In this document: positions 41,770-48,380 of the stretch, piece by piece
How the letters are laid out: each line of letters starts with the position of its first letter
Numbering within the stretch: the stretch's first letter is position 1
Source: Parabacteroides hominis
GTDB taxonomy: Bacteria; Bacteroidota; Bacteroidia; Bacteroidales; Tannerellaceae
Direction of reading: 5' to 3'
Length of the DNA: 48,380 bases
Assembly (NCBI RefSeq): GCF_014287585.1
Contig: NZ_JACOOJ010000041.1
Coordinates: 1 to 48,380, forward strand
The notes under the pieces: model-generated
The model's database searches: none
What the model was told of the DNA's origin: nothing
Seen by the model: only the letters and a program-made list of their open reading frames with translations
Translations under genes and position numbers: made by a program

Positions 41770-41870
41770 CAGGGACCGGGAATATGATTTGCCTTACGAT
41801 AAATCCCCCTGGTTCAAACATGCAGTTGTGGATGTCCGGATAAATACGCATTAATAAGTAAATGATTGGA

Positions 41871-41903
41871 AAAAGCCTTGTAAGATCGTGCAAGGCTTTT
41901 TTC
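41871..41903 (+). terminator. Terminator behind tolC-hlyD
   Basis: AAAAGCCTTG (41871-41880) and CAAGGCTTTT (41891-41900) pair perfectly around 10 bases and run into a T-tract. Confidence 0.85.
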
Positions 41904-41931
41904 TTTTTACCCTTAATTTTTCCGGATGTTG

Positions 41932-41957
41932 ATGCAAGGTTTCTTTTCGCCTTGCAT
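41932..41957 (+). promoter_or_regulatory. ATGCAAGG/CCTTGCAT inverted repeat before the serpin gene
   Basis: An 8-bp perfect inverted repeat with a 10-base spacer lies about 40 bases upstream of the serpin ATG, where -33 and operator sites would be expected. It may be an operator. No clear TAnnTTTG box follows. Confidence 0.35.
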
Positions 41958-41996
41958 TTATTGTATATAAACGATAATTAAACAACGAAAAGAATC

Positions 41997-43238
41997 ATGA
42001 AAAAACTTGTTTTTGCTTTGCTTGCACTTTGTGCATTCGCTTCTTGTGATAATGGTGACGATATTCCCCGTAAGAAAGACCGCACGGATATTCCGTTGAC
42101 GAAATCTGAACAGGCTTTGGCCGATGCCGGAAATGACTTTGCTTTCTCTCTGTTCCGCCGGGTTAGCAGCAGCCATGCACAACCGTCGAATATTATCTTG
42201 TCGCCGATCAGCGTAAACTATATGATGTCCATGCTGAACAACGGAGCAACCGGTAAAACAGCGGAAGAAATCTCCCGTGTACTGGGTTTCGGGGATTCCA
42301 AGCCGGAGGAAATAAACGCGTATAACCAGAAAATGATCGTTGCCTCGGCAGACCTCGATCCACAGGTAACGGTGCATACGGCAAACTCTATTTGGGTAAG
42401 GGACGGTATTAACATTTTGCCGGCTTTCCGGGAAAGCAATGAATCCTATTATAAGGCATCCGTGCGCAATCTGGATTTTTCCAAGCCGGATGCGTTGAAG
42501 CAGATCAACGGCTGGACTTCCAAGAATACGGATGGCAGGATTCCTGAGATTTTGGACAAGGTCAATCCGAATGCCTGTATCTATCTGCTGAATGCAATTG
42601 CCTTTCGGGGCGAATGGAGCACGCCTTTCGAGAAAAGCGATACGAATAAAGATATTTTCACGGACGCACAAGGGCGTGAACAGGAGGTGCAGATGATGAA
42701 TGCTTCTTTCCAAGGAATTGTTTGCGAACATGAGAAATTCAGGATGCTGTCTCGCTCGTATGGCAACGGCGCTTTTTCCATGTCGATCCTGTTGCCGGAC
42801 GAGGGAGTGACAAATGCCGAAGTGATCGCCTTGCTGAATGTCCAATCCTGGAAACAGCTTCCGCAGAACCGGAATGGTTATCAGATACATTTGAAACTTC
42901 CCCGGTTCGCTGCCTCTTACGATATTAATCTCAATGATGTGTTGCAGTCGTTAGGGATCGTTTCCGCATTTTCTTCCGATGCTGCTGATTTTTCCAAATT
43001 GAGCACGACACGGATTTTCTTGTCACGCGCTCTGCAAAAAGCCCGTATCGAGGTCGACGAAGAAGGGACAAAAGCCGAAACGGTAACACTGGGCGAGGGA
43101 TGGGCTTCTTCCCCCGGACCCAGACCGGAAATGCAGAAGATGGATTTCTTCGTGAACCGTCCGTTCATCTACCTGATAAGCGAATACAGCACAGGAGCGA
43201 TCTATTTCATAGGAGAAGTGAATCAGATTAAGTTCTGA
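41997..43238 (+). CDS. Lipoprotein serpin (serine or cysteine protease inhibitor)
   Basis: 413 aa. A signal peptide with lipobox FASC (Cys at about residue 18) anchors it to a membrane, probably the outer surface. The serpin fold is clear: NDFAFSLFRRVSSSH, NIILSPISVNYMMSMLNNGA near 65, NAIAFRGEWSTPFEKSDTNK (shutter region) near 198, and the end RPFIYLISEYSTGAIYFIGE. The hinge before the reactive loop reads EEGTKAETVT near 356; inhibitory serpins have a small-residue EEGTEAAA-type hinge, so inhibition is plausible but weakened by Glu and Val. The reactive-centre residue cannot be fixed. Such proteins may inhibit host or microbial proteases. It faces the nitronate monooxygenase gene, with a palindromic repeat between the two stops. 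Confidence 0.92.
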   Translation: MKKLVFALLALCAFASCDNGDDIPRKKDRTDIPLTKSEQALADAGNDFAFSLFRRVSSSHAQPSNIILSPISVNYMMSMLNNGATGKTAEEISRVLGFGDSKPEEINAYNQKMIVASADLDPQVTVHTANSIWVRDGINILPAFRESNESYYKASVRNLDFSKPDALKQINGWTSKNTDGRIPEILDKVNPNACIYLLNAIAFRGEWSTPFEKSDTNKDIFTDAQGREQEVQMMNASFQGIVCEHEKFRMLSRSYGNGAFSMSILLPDEGVTNAEVIALLNVQSWKQLPQNRNGYQIHLKLPRFAASYDINLNDVLQSLGIVSAFSSDAADFSKLSTTRIFLSRALQKARIEVDEEGTKAETVTLGEGWASSPGPRPEMQKMDFFVNRPFIYLISEYSTGAIYFIGEVNQIKF

Positions 43239-43244
43239 CCTTTT

Positions 43245-43274
43245 GGTTACTTTTGGCTTGATCCAAAAGTAACC
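43245..43274. repeat. Palindromic repeat, also a likely bidirectional terminator
   Basis: GGTTACTTTTGG (43245-43256), CTTGAT, CCAAAAGTAACC (43263-43274) form a perfect 12-bp stem. Read on the minus strand it encodes the last residues VTFGSSQK and the stop of the nitronate monooxygenase gene. On the plus strand it lies directly behind the serpin stop. A near-identical copy in the opposite orientation is at 29816-29844. Confidence 0.8.
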
Positions 43275-44203
43275 GCTTGATATCCTTTGCGGAAATCTTC
43301 TATAATCTCCTTTATGACTTCTTCCGCTGTCTGCATTTCCCGGAATAAGGAAGCGACTTGTCCGATCTCCAGTTCTCCCTCCTTCAGGTCGCCTTCGAAA
43401 ATGCCTTTCTTGGCACGGCCTTTTCCTAACAATTCTTTCATTTCCTCGACGGAAGCGCCACGTGCTTCGGCTTCTTCTACCGCTGTCGTGAAACCTCCTT
43501 TTACCAGGCGGGTGGGAGAGAGCTTCTTCAGTAGGAGCTTCGTGTCGCCTTCGTTCAGGTTGAGGCATAATTGTTTGAAATTCTCATGTGCAGAGCTCTC
43601 TTTTGTCAAGGCGAAACGAGTACCGATCTGGACACCTTCGGCCCCAAGAGCGAAAGTTGCCAGCATGGCGCTGCCTGTTCCGATGCCTCCGGCAGCCATC
43701 AAGGGGAGAGACGTGGCGCGGCGCACGGCGGGGATCAGGCAGAGAGTCGTGGTCTCTTCGCGACCGTTATGTCCGCCGGCTTCAAAACCTTCGGCGACTA
43801 CGGCATCGACACCTGCCTGTTCACATTTGACGGCAAATTTGGAACTACTGACGACATGGGCGACTTTTATCCCGTGTTCTTTCAGGAATCCCGTCCATGT
43901 TTTGGGGTTGCCGGCAGAGGTGAAAACGATCTTTACGTGTTCCTCCACTAAGATATTCATCAATGCATCGATCTCCGGATACATCAAAGGAACGTTTACG
44001 CCAAAAGGTTTGTCGGTGGCTGCCTGGCATTTGCGGATATGTTCGCGTAAAACTTCCGGATGCATGGAGCCTGCACCGATCAATCCGAGGCCGCCTGCAT
44101 GACTGACTGCCGAGGCCAGCCTCCAACCGCTGCACCAAACCATGCCTCCTTGTATAATAGGGTATTGAATACCGAAGAGTTGACAAATTCTATTCATATT
44201 CAT
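43247..44203 (-). CDS. Nitronate monooxygenase / FabK-like FMN enzyme
   Basis: 318 aa soluble TIM-barrel flavoprotein of the NMO/2-nitropropane dioxygenase family. The N-terminal FGIQYPIIQGGMVWCSG with the FMN-contacting QGGM is present. SHAGGLGLIGAGSM near 34, VVAEGFEAGGHNGREETTTL near 135 and LMAAGGIGTGSAMLATFALG near 170 (phosphate-binding loop) follow. Members are either nitronate detoxifying enzymes or FabK enoyl-ACP reductases, and the length and GGHNGR segment fit both; the choice is open. Two ATGs (44203 and 44197) are possible. The last eight residues (VTFGSSQK) come from a palindromic repeat rather than conserved sequence. Confidence 0.85.
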   Translation of the reverse strand: MNMNRICQLFGIQYPIIQGGMVWCSGWRLASAVSHAGGLGLIGAGSMHPEVLREHIRKCQAATDKPFGVNVPLMYPEIDALMNILVEEHVKIVFTSAGNPKTWTGFLKEHGIKVAHVVSSSKFAVKCEQAGVDAVVAEGFEAGGHNGREETTTLCLIPAVRRATSLPLMAAGGIGTGSAMLATFALGAEGVQIGTRFALTKESSAHENFKQLCLNLNEGDTKLLLKKLSPTRLVKGGFTTAVEEAEARGASVEEMKELLGKGRAKKGIFEGDLKEGELEIGQVASLFREMQTAEEVIKEIIEDFRKGYQAVTFGSSQK

Positions 44204-44275
44204 CTAATAGTTTAATTCATTCGTACCAACCGCAATATTAGTGAAAAATATGCAACCGTATTTCATTACTATCAC

Positions 44276-44283
44276 TATATTTG
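44276..44283 (+). promoter_or_regulatory. -7 box for the sulfatase gene
   Basis: TATATTTG fits TAnnTTTG and lies about 60 bases before the sulfatase ATG, in the gap shared with the divergent monooxygenase gene. Confidence 0.55.
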
Positions 44284-44344
44284 CGGATAATCACAAGTTT
44301 TAAGTTAAAGCGAATATCGTCTAACGCACAAAATAAATTAGCAA

Positions 44345-45868
44345 ATGAAACACTATTCTTTTCCTTTAATGGGAGTAATGGGAGCTTTCTCCCTGCCGGT
44401 TTTGGCACAAACTTCACCTCAGAAGCCTAACGTAGTCGTGATTGTTGCCGATGATCTGGGATATGGAGACCTGAGTTGCTACGGGGCGACAGCCATCAAT
44501 ACGCCGGGCATGGACCGGATCGGCAATGAAGGCTTGCGTTTTACGCAGGGCTACTGTACGGCTGCGACTTCGACGCCGAGCCGCTATTCCCTGTTGACCG
44601 GCCTTTATCCGTGGACAAATACCGAGGCGAAGATTCTGCCGGGAAACGCCGCCCTGATTATCAACACGCAGCAGGTGACTTTGCCGAAAGTGATGAAACA
44701 AGCCGGTTATGTGACCGGCTCCGTAGGCAAATGGCATTTGGGCTTAGGTGACGGAGGAGTGGACTGGAACAAGGCGGTCTATCCTGGGGCGAAAGAGGTC
44801 GGATATGACTATTCGTTTATCCAGGCGGCTACCAATGACAGGGTTCCCTGTATCTTTATCGAAAACGGGAAAGGGGTCGGTTTGCAACCGGATGATCCTT
44901 TGTATGTCAGCTATCGGGAAAACTTCCCCGGCGAACCGACCGGAAAGGATAACCCCGAACTGCTCCGTATGCACCCCAGCGTAGGGCATGCCGGTTCTAT
45001 CGTGAACGGCGTTCCCCGCATCGGTTTCCAGAAAGGCGGTAAGGCGGCACAATGGAAAGATGAAGATATGGCGGAGCTTTTCCTCGAAAAGGCAAAAGGC
45101 TTCATGCAGGCGAATAAGGACAAACCTTTCTTCCTGTACTACGGATTGCACCAGCCGCATGTGCCTCGCGTGCCGAATCAGAAGTTTGCAGGCAAGTCGG
45201 GCATGGGGCCGCGTGGGGATGTTATCCTGGAAGCGGACTGGTGCGTGACGGAGTTCCTGAAAGAGATGGATCGCCTCGGCCTGACCGAGAATACGCTGGT
45301 GGTTTTTACGAGCGATAACGGGCCTGTCCTGGATGATGGCTATCAGGACCGGGCGGTAGAGTTGGTCGGAGATCATAAGATTGCCGGACCGTACCGCGGT
45401 GGCAAGACAAGTATGTACGACGGGGGAACCTGCGTCCCTTTCATGCTTCGCTGGCCGGCAGCGGTCAAGCCGGCTGTTTCGGATGCATTGGTTTGCCAGA
45501 TGGACTTGCTGGCTTCACTGGCGGCGTTGACGGGACAGAGCTATCCGGATAAGACCGATAGCCAGAACACATTGCCGGTCTTTTTAGGAAATAGCGATCA
45601 GGGACGCCGCGAACTGGTGATAGAAGGTTACTACAACTATGCTTTCCGCCAGGGCGACTGGGTGATGATCCCGCCTTATCCCGATTATTATGGCGATAAG
45701 GAAGAGGCTGATTTTGTAGGTCTGAGCGATTGCTATCAATTATATAATGTAAAGGATGATCCGGGGCAGCGCAATAATCTGGCAACGAAGGAATCGCGCC
45801 GTCTTCGCCAGATGATGATGCGTTTTGAACAATTGAAAAGAGAGACTGGCAAAAAGACTAATTTTTAG
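44345..45868 (+). CDS. Secreted arylsulfatase-type sulfatase (serine-type formylglycine)
   Basis: 507 aa. A signal peptide ends near VLAQ (residue 22), so it is periplasmic or exported. The metal-site motif VIVADDLGYGDLSCYGA lies at 32-48. The sulfatase signature STPSRYSLLTG at 76-86 has Ser76 as the residue converted to formylglycine, so activation needs an anSME-type radical SAM enzyme, encoded elsewhere. The second metal site FTSDNGPV is near 325. It probably removes sulfate from host or plant glycans such as mucin O-glycans or glycosaminoglycans; the substrate is not readable. Unlike polysaccharide-utilisation loci, no susC/susD or glycosidase genes are near. It is followed by the M3 peptidase gene with its own promoter. 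Confidence 0.92.
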   Translation: MKHYSFPLMGVMGAFSLPVLAQTSPQKPNVVVIVADDLGYGDLSCYGATAINTPGMDRIGNEGLRFTQGYCTAATSTPSRYSLLTGLYPWTNTEAKILPGNAALIINTQQVTLPKVMKQAGYVTGSVGKWHLGLGDGGVDWNKAVYPGAKEVGYDYSFIQAATNDRVPCIFIENGKGVGLQPDDPLYVSYRENFPGEPTGKDNPELLRMHPSVGHAGSIVNGVPRIGFQKGGKAAQWKDEDMAELFLEKAKGFMQANKDKPFFLYYGLHQPHVPRVPNQKFAGKSGMGPRGDVILEADWCVTEFLKEMDRLGLTENTLVVFTSDNGPVLDDGYQDRAVELVGDHKIAGPYRGGKTSMYDGGTCVPFMLRWPAAVKPAVSDALVCQMDLLASLAALTGQSYPDKTDSQNTLPVFLGNSDQGRRELVIEGYYNYAFRQGDWVMIPPYPDYYGDKEEADFVGLSDCYQLYNVKDDPGQRNNLATKESRRLRQMMMRFEQLKRETGKKTNF

Positions 45869-45878
45869 TTTAATTACA

Positions 45879-45886
45879 TACCTTTG
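45879..45886 (+). promoter_or_regulatory. -7 box for the M3 peptidase gene
   Basis: TACCTTTG fits TAnnTTTG, about 30 bases before the ATG at 45915. Confidence 0.6.
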
Positions 45887-45914
45887 CGGTCATAACAAAT
45901 TAATAATTACAAAC

Positions 45915-48035
45915 ATGAACAAAACACTTATGGCTGCCGGACTGGCAGTTGTTTTAGGAGCATGTAACTCATCAAAGAAAAGCGATGTGGCTGATACTGA
46001 CGCCATGAATCCTTTCTTTACCGAGTACACGACACCGTTCGGCGTTCCTCCCTTTGAACAAATCAAAGTGGAACACTACAAACCTGCCTTCCTGAAAGGT
46101 ATGGAGGAACAAACGGCGGAAGTAGAGGCGATCGTAAACAATCCCGATGAAGCTACTTTCGAGAATACGATTGTTGCATTGGATAAGAGCGGGGAATTGC
46201 TGATGAAGGTGGCATACGCTTTCAGCGGCCAGGCAAGCGTCAACACGAATGACGAGATCCAGGAACTCGAACAGGAGCTATCTCCGTTGCTCTCCAAGCA
46301 TTCGGATGATATCAGCCTGAATCCGAAACTTTTTGCCCGCGTGAAATCCGTCTATGAGAATCAGGCAAAGTTGAACTTGGACAAGGAACAAAAGAAACTG
46401 CTCGAAGAAACTTATAAAGGATTCGTCCGGGGCGGTGCTAATCTCGATGCGGATAAGCAGGCCGAGCTTCGTAAACTGAACGAGCAGATCTCCATGTTGG
46501 AACTGACTTTCGGACAAAATTCGTTGAAAGAGACAAATGCTTTCCAGCTCGTAGTCGATAAGAAGGAAGACCTGTCCGGCCTGCCCGAAACATTGATTGC
46601 AGCCGCAGCCGCAACGGCTAAAGAAGCCGGAATGGAAGGAAAGTGGGTTTTCACGTTGCATAATCCGAGTGTGATACCTTTCTTGCAATATGCCGACAAT
46701 CGTGCCTTGCGTGAGAAAATCTATAATGCCTATGTTTGTCGCGGTAATAACAACAATGCAAACGACAATAAGGACGTAATCAAGAAGCTGGTTGCTGCTC
46801 GTTTGGAAAAAGCCAAATTGTTAGGTTATGAAGATTTTGCCGCATACGTGCTGGAAGAAAACATGGCGAAGAACGAAAAGAATGTCTACGATTTGTTGAA
46901 CAAAATCTGGACTCCCGCTCTCGTAAAAGCCAAAGAAGAACTGGCGGATATCAACGCCGAGATCAAGAAAGAGGGCGGTGATTTCGAGGCGGAAGCCTGG
47001 GATTGGCGTTATTATTTCGAAAAGGCCAAGAAAGCTAAGTTCGATCTGGATGAGAACGAGGTCCGCCCGTATCTGGAACTGAACAATGTACGGGAAGGCG
47101 CTTTCTATGTGGCGAACAAACTGTACGGTATCACTTTTACTCCGTTGCAGAACATGCCGCTTCCCGATCCGGATGCTCAGGTTTTCGAATGTAAGGACAA
47201 GGACGGTACGTCTTTAGGCATACTGTATATGGACTTCTTTACCCGTCCGGGAAAGAGTGGCGGTGCTTGGTGCGGCGGTTATCGCGACCAGACGTATAAG
47301 GATGGCAAGCGCGTGGCTCCGGTTGTGACGACTGTGTTCAACTTCAGCAAACCGGCAGACGGACAGCCTGCCTTGTTGAGTGCTGACGAAGCAGAAACCG
47401 TTTTCCACGAATTCGGACATGCCTTGAACGGGCTTTTTGCCGATGTGCATTATAATGGAGTGGCTGGTGTTCCACGCGATTTCGTGGAACTCCCTTCGCA
47501 GATGATGGAACACTGGGTGTTCGAACCGGAAGTATTGAAAGTCTATGCCAAACATCATGAAACAGGCGAAGTGATCCCGCAGGCGATTGTCGATAAGATC
47601 GTGAAGAGTGGAAAATATGGACAAGGTTTTGCGACAACCGAATATGTGGCTTCTTCTTTGTTGGATATGGACTATCATGTTTTGAAGGAGATTCCGGCTG
47701 ATTTGGATATAGAGAAGTTCGAATCGAATGCCATGTACGGTCGCGGCTTGTTGAAACAGATCGCTCCCCGTTATTGGGGAACCTATTTCGGACATACGAT
47801 GGAAGGCGGTTACACGGCCGGCTACTACAGCTATATCTGGGCTGAAGTGCTGGATTGCGATGCTTTCGAAGCGTTCAAGGAAACAGGTGATATCTTCAAT
47901 CCCGAAGTGGCTGCCAAGTTCCGTACCTGCGTCTTGTCGCCGGGCGGCATCGACGAAGGCATGGTCATGTACAAGAACTTCCGGGGCAAAGAGCCGAGTA
48001 TCGATCCGCTATTGCGCAATCGCGGATTGAAATAA
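45915..48035 (+). CDS. M3-family zinc metallopeptidase lipoprotein (peptidyl-dipeptidase Dcp-like)
   Basis: 706 aa. Signal peptide with lipobox LGAC (Cys at about residue 17), so it is probably a periplasm-facing lipoprotein, unlike cytoplasmic E. coli Dcp. The sequence begins with FFTEYTTPFGVPPFEQIKVE, typical of Dcp/oligopeptidase A proteins. The zinc site is HEFGH at 498-502 in ETVFHEFGHALNGLF, with the third ligand Glu expected in the following helix. The C-terminal YGRGLLKQIAPRYWGTYFGH and GGYTAGYYSYIWAEVLDCDAF segments close the substrate channel in this family. It removes dipeptides from short peptides and may feed peptide uptake. It has its own promoter and a strong terminator at 48061. 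Confidence 0.93.
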   Translation: MNKTLMAAGLAVVLGACNSSKKSDVADTDAMNPFFTEYTTPFGVPPFEQIKVEHYKPAFLKGMEEQTAEVEAIVNNPDEATFENTIVALDKSGELLMKVAYAFSGQASVNTNDEIQELEQELSPLLSKHSDDISLNPKLFARVKSVYENQAKLNLDKEQKKLLEETYKGFVRGGANLDADKQAELRKLNEQISMLELTFGQNSLKETNAFQLVVDKKEDLSGLPETLIAAAAATAKEAGMEGKWVFTLHNPSVIPFLQYADNRALREKIYNAYVCRGNNNNANDNKDVIKKLVAARLEKAKLLGYEDFAAYVLEENMAKNEKNVYDLLNKIWTPALVKAKEELADINAEIKKEGGDFEAEAWDWRYYFEKAKKAKFDLDENEVRPYLELNNVREGAFYVANKLYGITFTPLQNMPLPDPDAQVFECKDKDGTSLGILYMDFFTRPGKSGGAWCGGYRDQTYKDGKRVAPVVTTVFNFSKPADGQPALLSADEAETVFHEFGHALNGLFADVHYNGVAGVPRDFVELPSQMMEHWVFEPEVLKVYAKHHETGEVIPQAIVDKIVKSGKYGQGFATTEYVASSLLDMDYHVLKEIPADLDIEKFESNAMYGRGLLKQIAPRYWGTYFGHTMEGGYTAGYYSYIWAEVLDCDAFEAFKETGDIFNPEVAAKFRTCVLSPGGIDEGMVMYKNFRGKEPSIDPLLRNRGLK

Positions 48036-48060
48036 GAATAAAACTCTGTTTAGGGCAAAA

Positions 48061-48097
48061 GCCTTTGTTTTCCATAGCGAAAACAGAGGCTTTTTTT
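48061..48097 (+). terminator. Terminator behind the M3 peptidase gene
   Basis: GCCTTTGTTTTC (48061-48072) and GAAAACAGAGGC (48079-48090) pair over 12 bp with one G-U, followed by seven T residues. Confidence 0.88.
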
Positions 48098-48100
48098 ATT

Positions 48101-48126
48101 GCTGCCGGACAGGGTTGCCCGGCAGC
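48101..48126. repeat. GC-rich hairpin
   Basis: GCTGCCGG (48101-48108) pairs with CCGGCAGC (48119-48126) around 10 bases. It lies directly behind the terminator and may stop read-through from either side. No T-run follows on the plus strand. Confidence 0.5.
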
Positions 48127-48257
48127 AAAACATAGAGAGTGATTTGAAAAAACTACAATATCCCCCTTGAAATATGAATATCAGCATAAGCTTTTGATAT
48201 TTAGTGATATGCCGGAAAAAGATGTTTGTTAAAAAATATTATCATTGCGGGTAATTT

Positions 48258-48380
48258 GAATGGGTCTTGTTCACATTTGCTGCCTTATACACAAATCATC
48301 ATTCTTTTGAGAAGTTCTATGCTTGCTCGTCCATAACACATTCTTTTAATCATCTTTAATTTGTTGACAAATCCTTCGGT
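48258..48380 (-). mobile_element. Partial insertion sequence, ISL3-like, transposase 3' end
   Basis: The 25-bp sequence from 48258 is repeated in inverted form at 99-123. It is followed inward by a stop codon and the transposase C-terminus, so this is the end of an insertion sequence with the transposase on the minus strand. The likely tip is GGGTCTTG at 48262. The element continues beyond the window. Both window-edge copies have their transposase on the minus strand, that is, they are direct repeats of one IS. Confidence 0.65.
48285..48380 (-). CDS. Transposase C-terminus (ISL3-like), partial
   Basis: 31 residues of an open frame run in from the window edge and end in TAA at 48287-48285: TEGFVNKLKMIKRMCYGRAS followed by IELLKRMMICV. 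An EGxVNKLKxIKRxxYGRAS stretch is typical of the last helix region of ISL3-family DDE transposases, where the Glu belongs to the catalytic triad. The rest of the protein is outside the window. The identification rests on this motif and on the neighbouring terminal repeat, without a search. Confidence 0.6.
   Translation of the reverse strand, partial: TEGFVNKLKMIKRMCYGRASIELLKRMMICV

Noticed and set aside
41768..41854. Short open stretch behind hlyD that reads REYDLPYDKSPWFKHAVVDV
   Set aside because: It looks protein-like but has no start codon, matches no pump or other family I know, and is too short to support a call; it could be a scrap of a lost gene.
41958..42890. 310-codon minus-strand frame
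   Set aside because: Antisense to the serpin gene, with no signal peptide or domain.

Overview
This 48.4-kb window reads as chromosomal DNA from a gut Bacteroidales bacterium, most likely Parabacteroides. The grounds are TAnnTTTG-type -7 boxes (Bacteroidetes sigma-ABfr) before most genes, few Shine-Dalgarno sites, many lipoproteins with a bare LxGC or xSC lipobox, a serine-type sulfatase, and giant secreted proteins ending in a DUF6383/T9SS-like C-terminal domain. The species cannot be fixed from the sequence. Both ends lie inside copies of what looks like one ISL3-type insertion sequence: a perfect 25-bp inverted repeat occurs at 99-123 and 48258-48282, and the right edge encodes a transposase C-terminus. 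The window may therefore be a contig that broke at IS copies.

Layout. 124-9602: UPF1-like helicase (-); glycine-zipper lipoprotein; L-cysteine desulfidase-family enzyme plus a winged-helix protein; a sigma-54 promoter followed within about 110 nt by a terminator (candidate small RNA); a lipoprotein; CorA-like channel (-); paired TTGCACT/AGTGCAA operators in front of a decayed ATPase-like remnant; MATE exporter (-). 9725-19246: tyrosine recombinase, truncated HU-like gene, palindromes, then two AT-richer giant surface proteins of 1288 and 1322 aa. 19247-25252: lone ribbon-helix-helix antitoxin-like gene, acetyltransferase and DUF2156 pair (-), SLC13-type permease (-), two AraC-type regulators (+). 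25417-30587: rclA-gnd-zwf-pgl, an oxidative-stress and NADPH operon. 30548-36010: DUF368 (PopT-like), TPR protein and glnS (-), then an Nramp transporter (-). 36132-41769: histidine kinase and NtrC-type sigma-54 activator (-), divergent from a sigma-54 promoter that drives tolC-hlyD export genes. 41997-48035: lipoprotein serpin, nitronate monooxygenase-like enzyme (-), sulfatase and M3 metallopeptidase.

How the parts fit. The two-component pair probably controls tolC-hlyD: two 17-bp sites that agree at 14 positions and lie exactly 21 bp apart sit upstream of a consensus -24/-12 promoter. The second sigma-54 promoter, near 5510, has a different set of upstream repeats (TTCCACAC, two of them also 21 bp apart) and no obvious protein-coding target before its terminator. 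The rclA operon couples a flavin disulfide reductase of hypochlorite defence to all three enzymes of the oxidative pentose-phosphate branch. An AT-rich hairpin repeat, also found between genes here, sits in frame inside gnd, and a second palindromic repeat supplies the last codons of the nitronate monooxygenase gene.

Limits: everything was read by eye. Family names rest on remembered motifs, no database search was run, and promoter and terminator calls are pattern matches. No tRNA, rRNA or CRISPR array was recognised.
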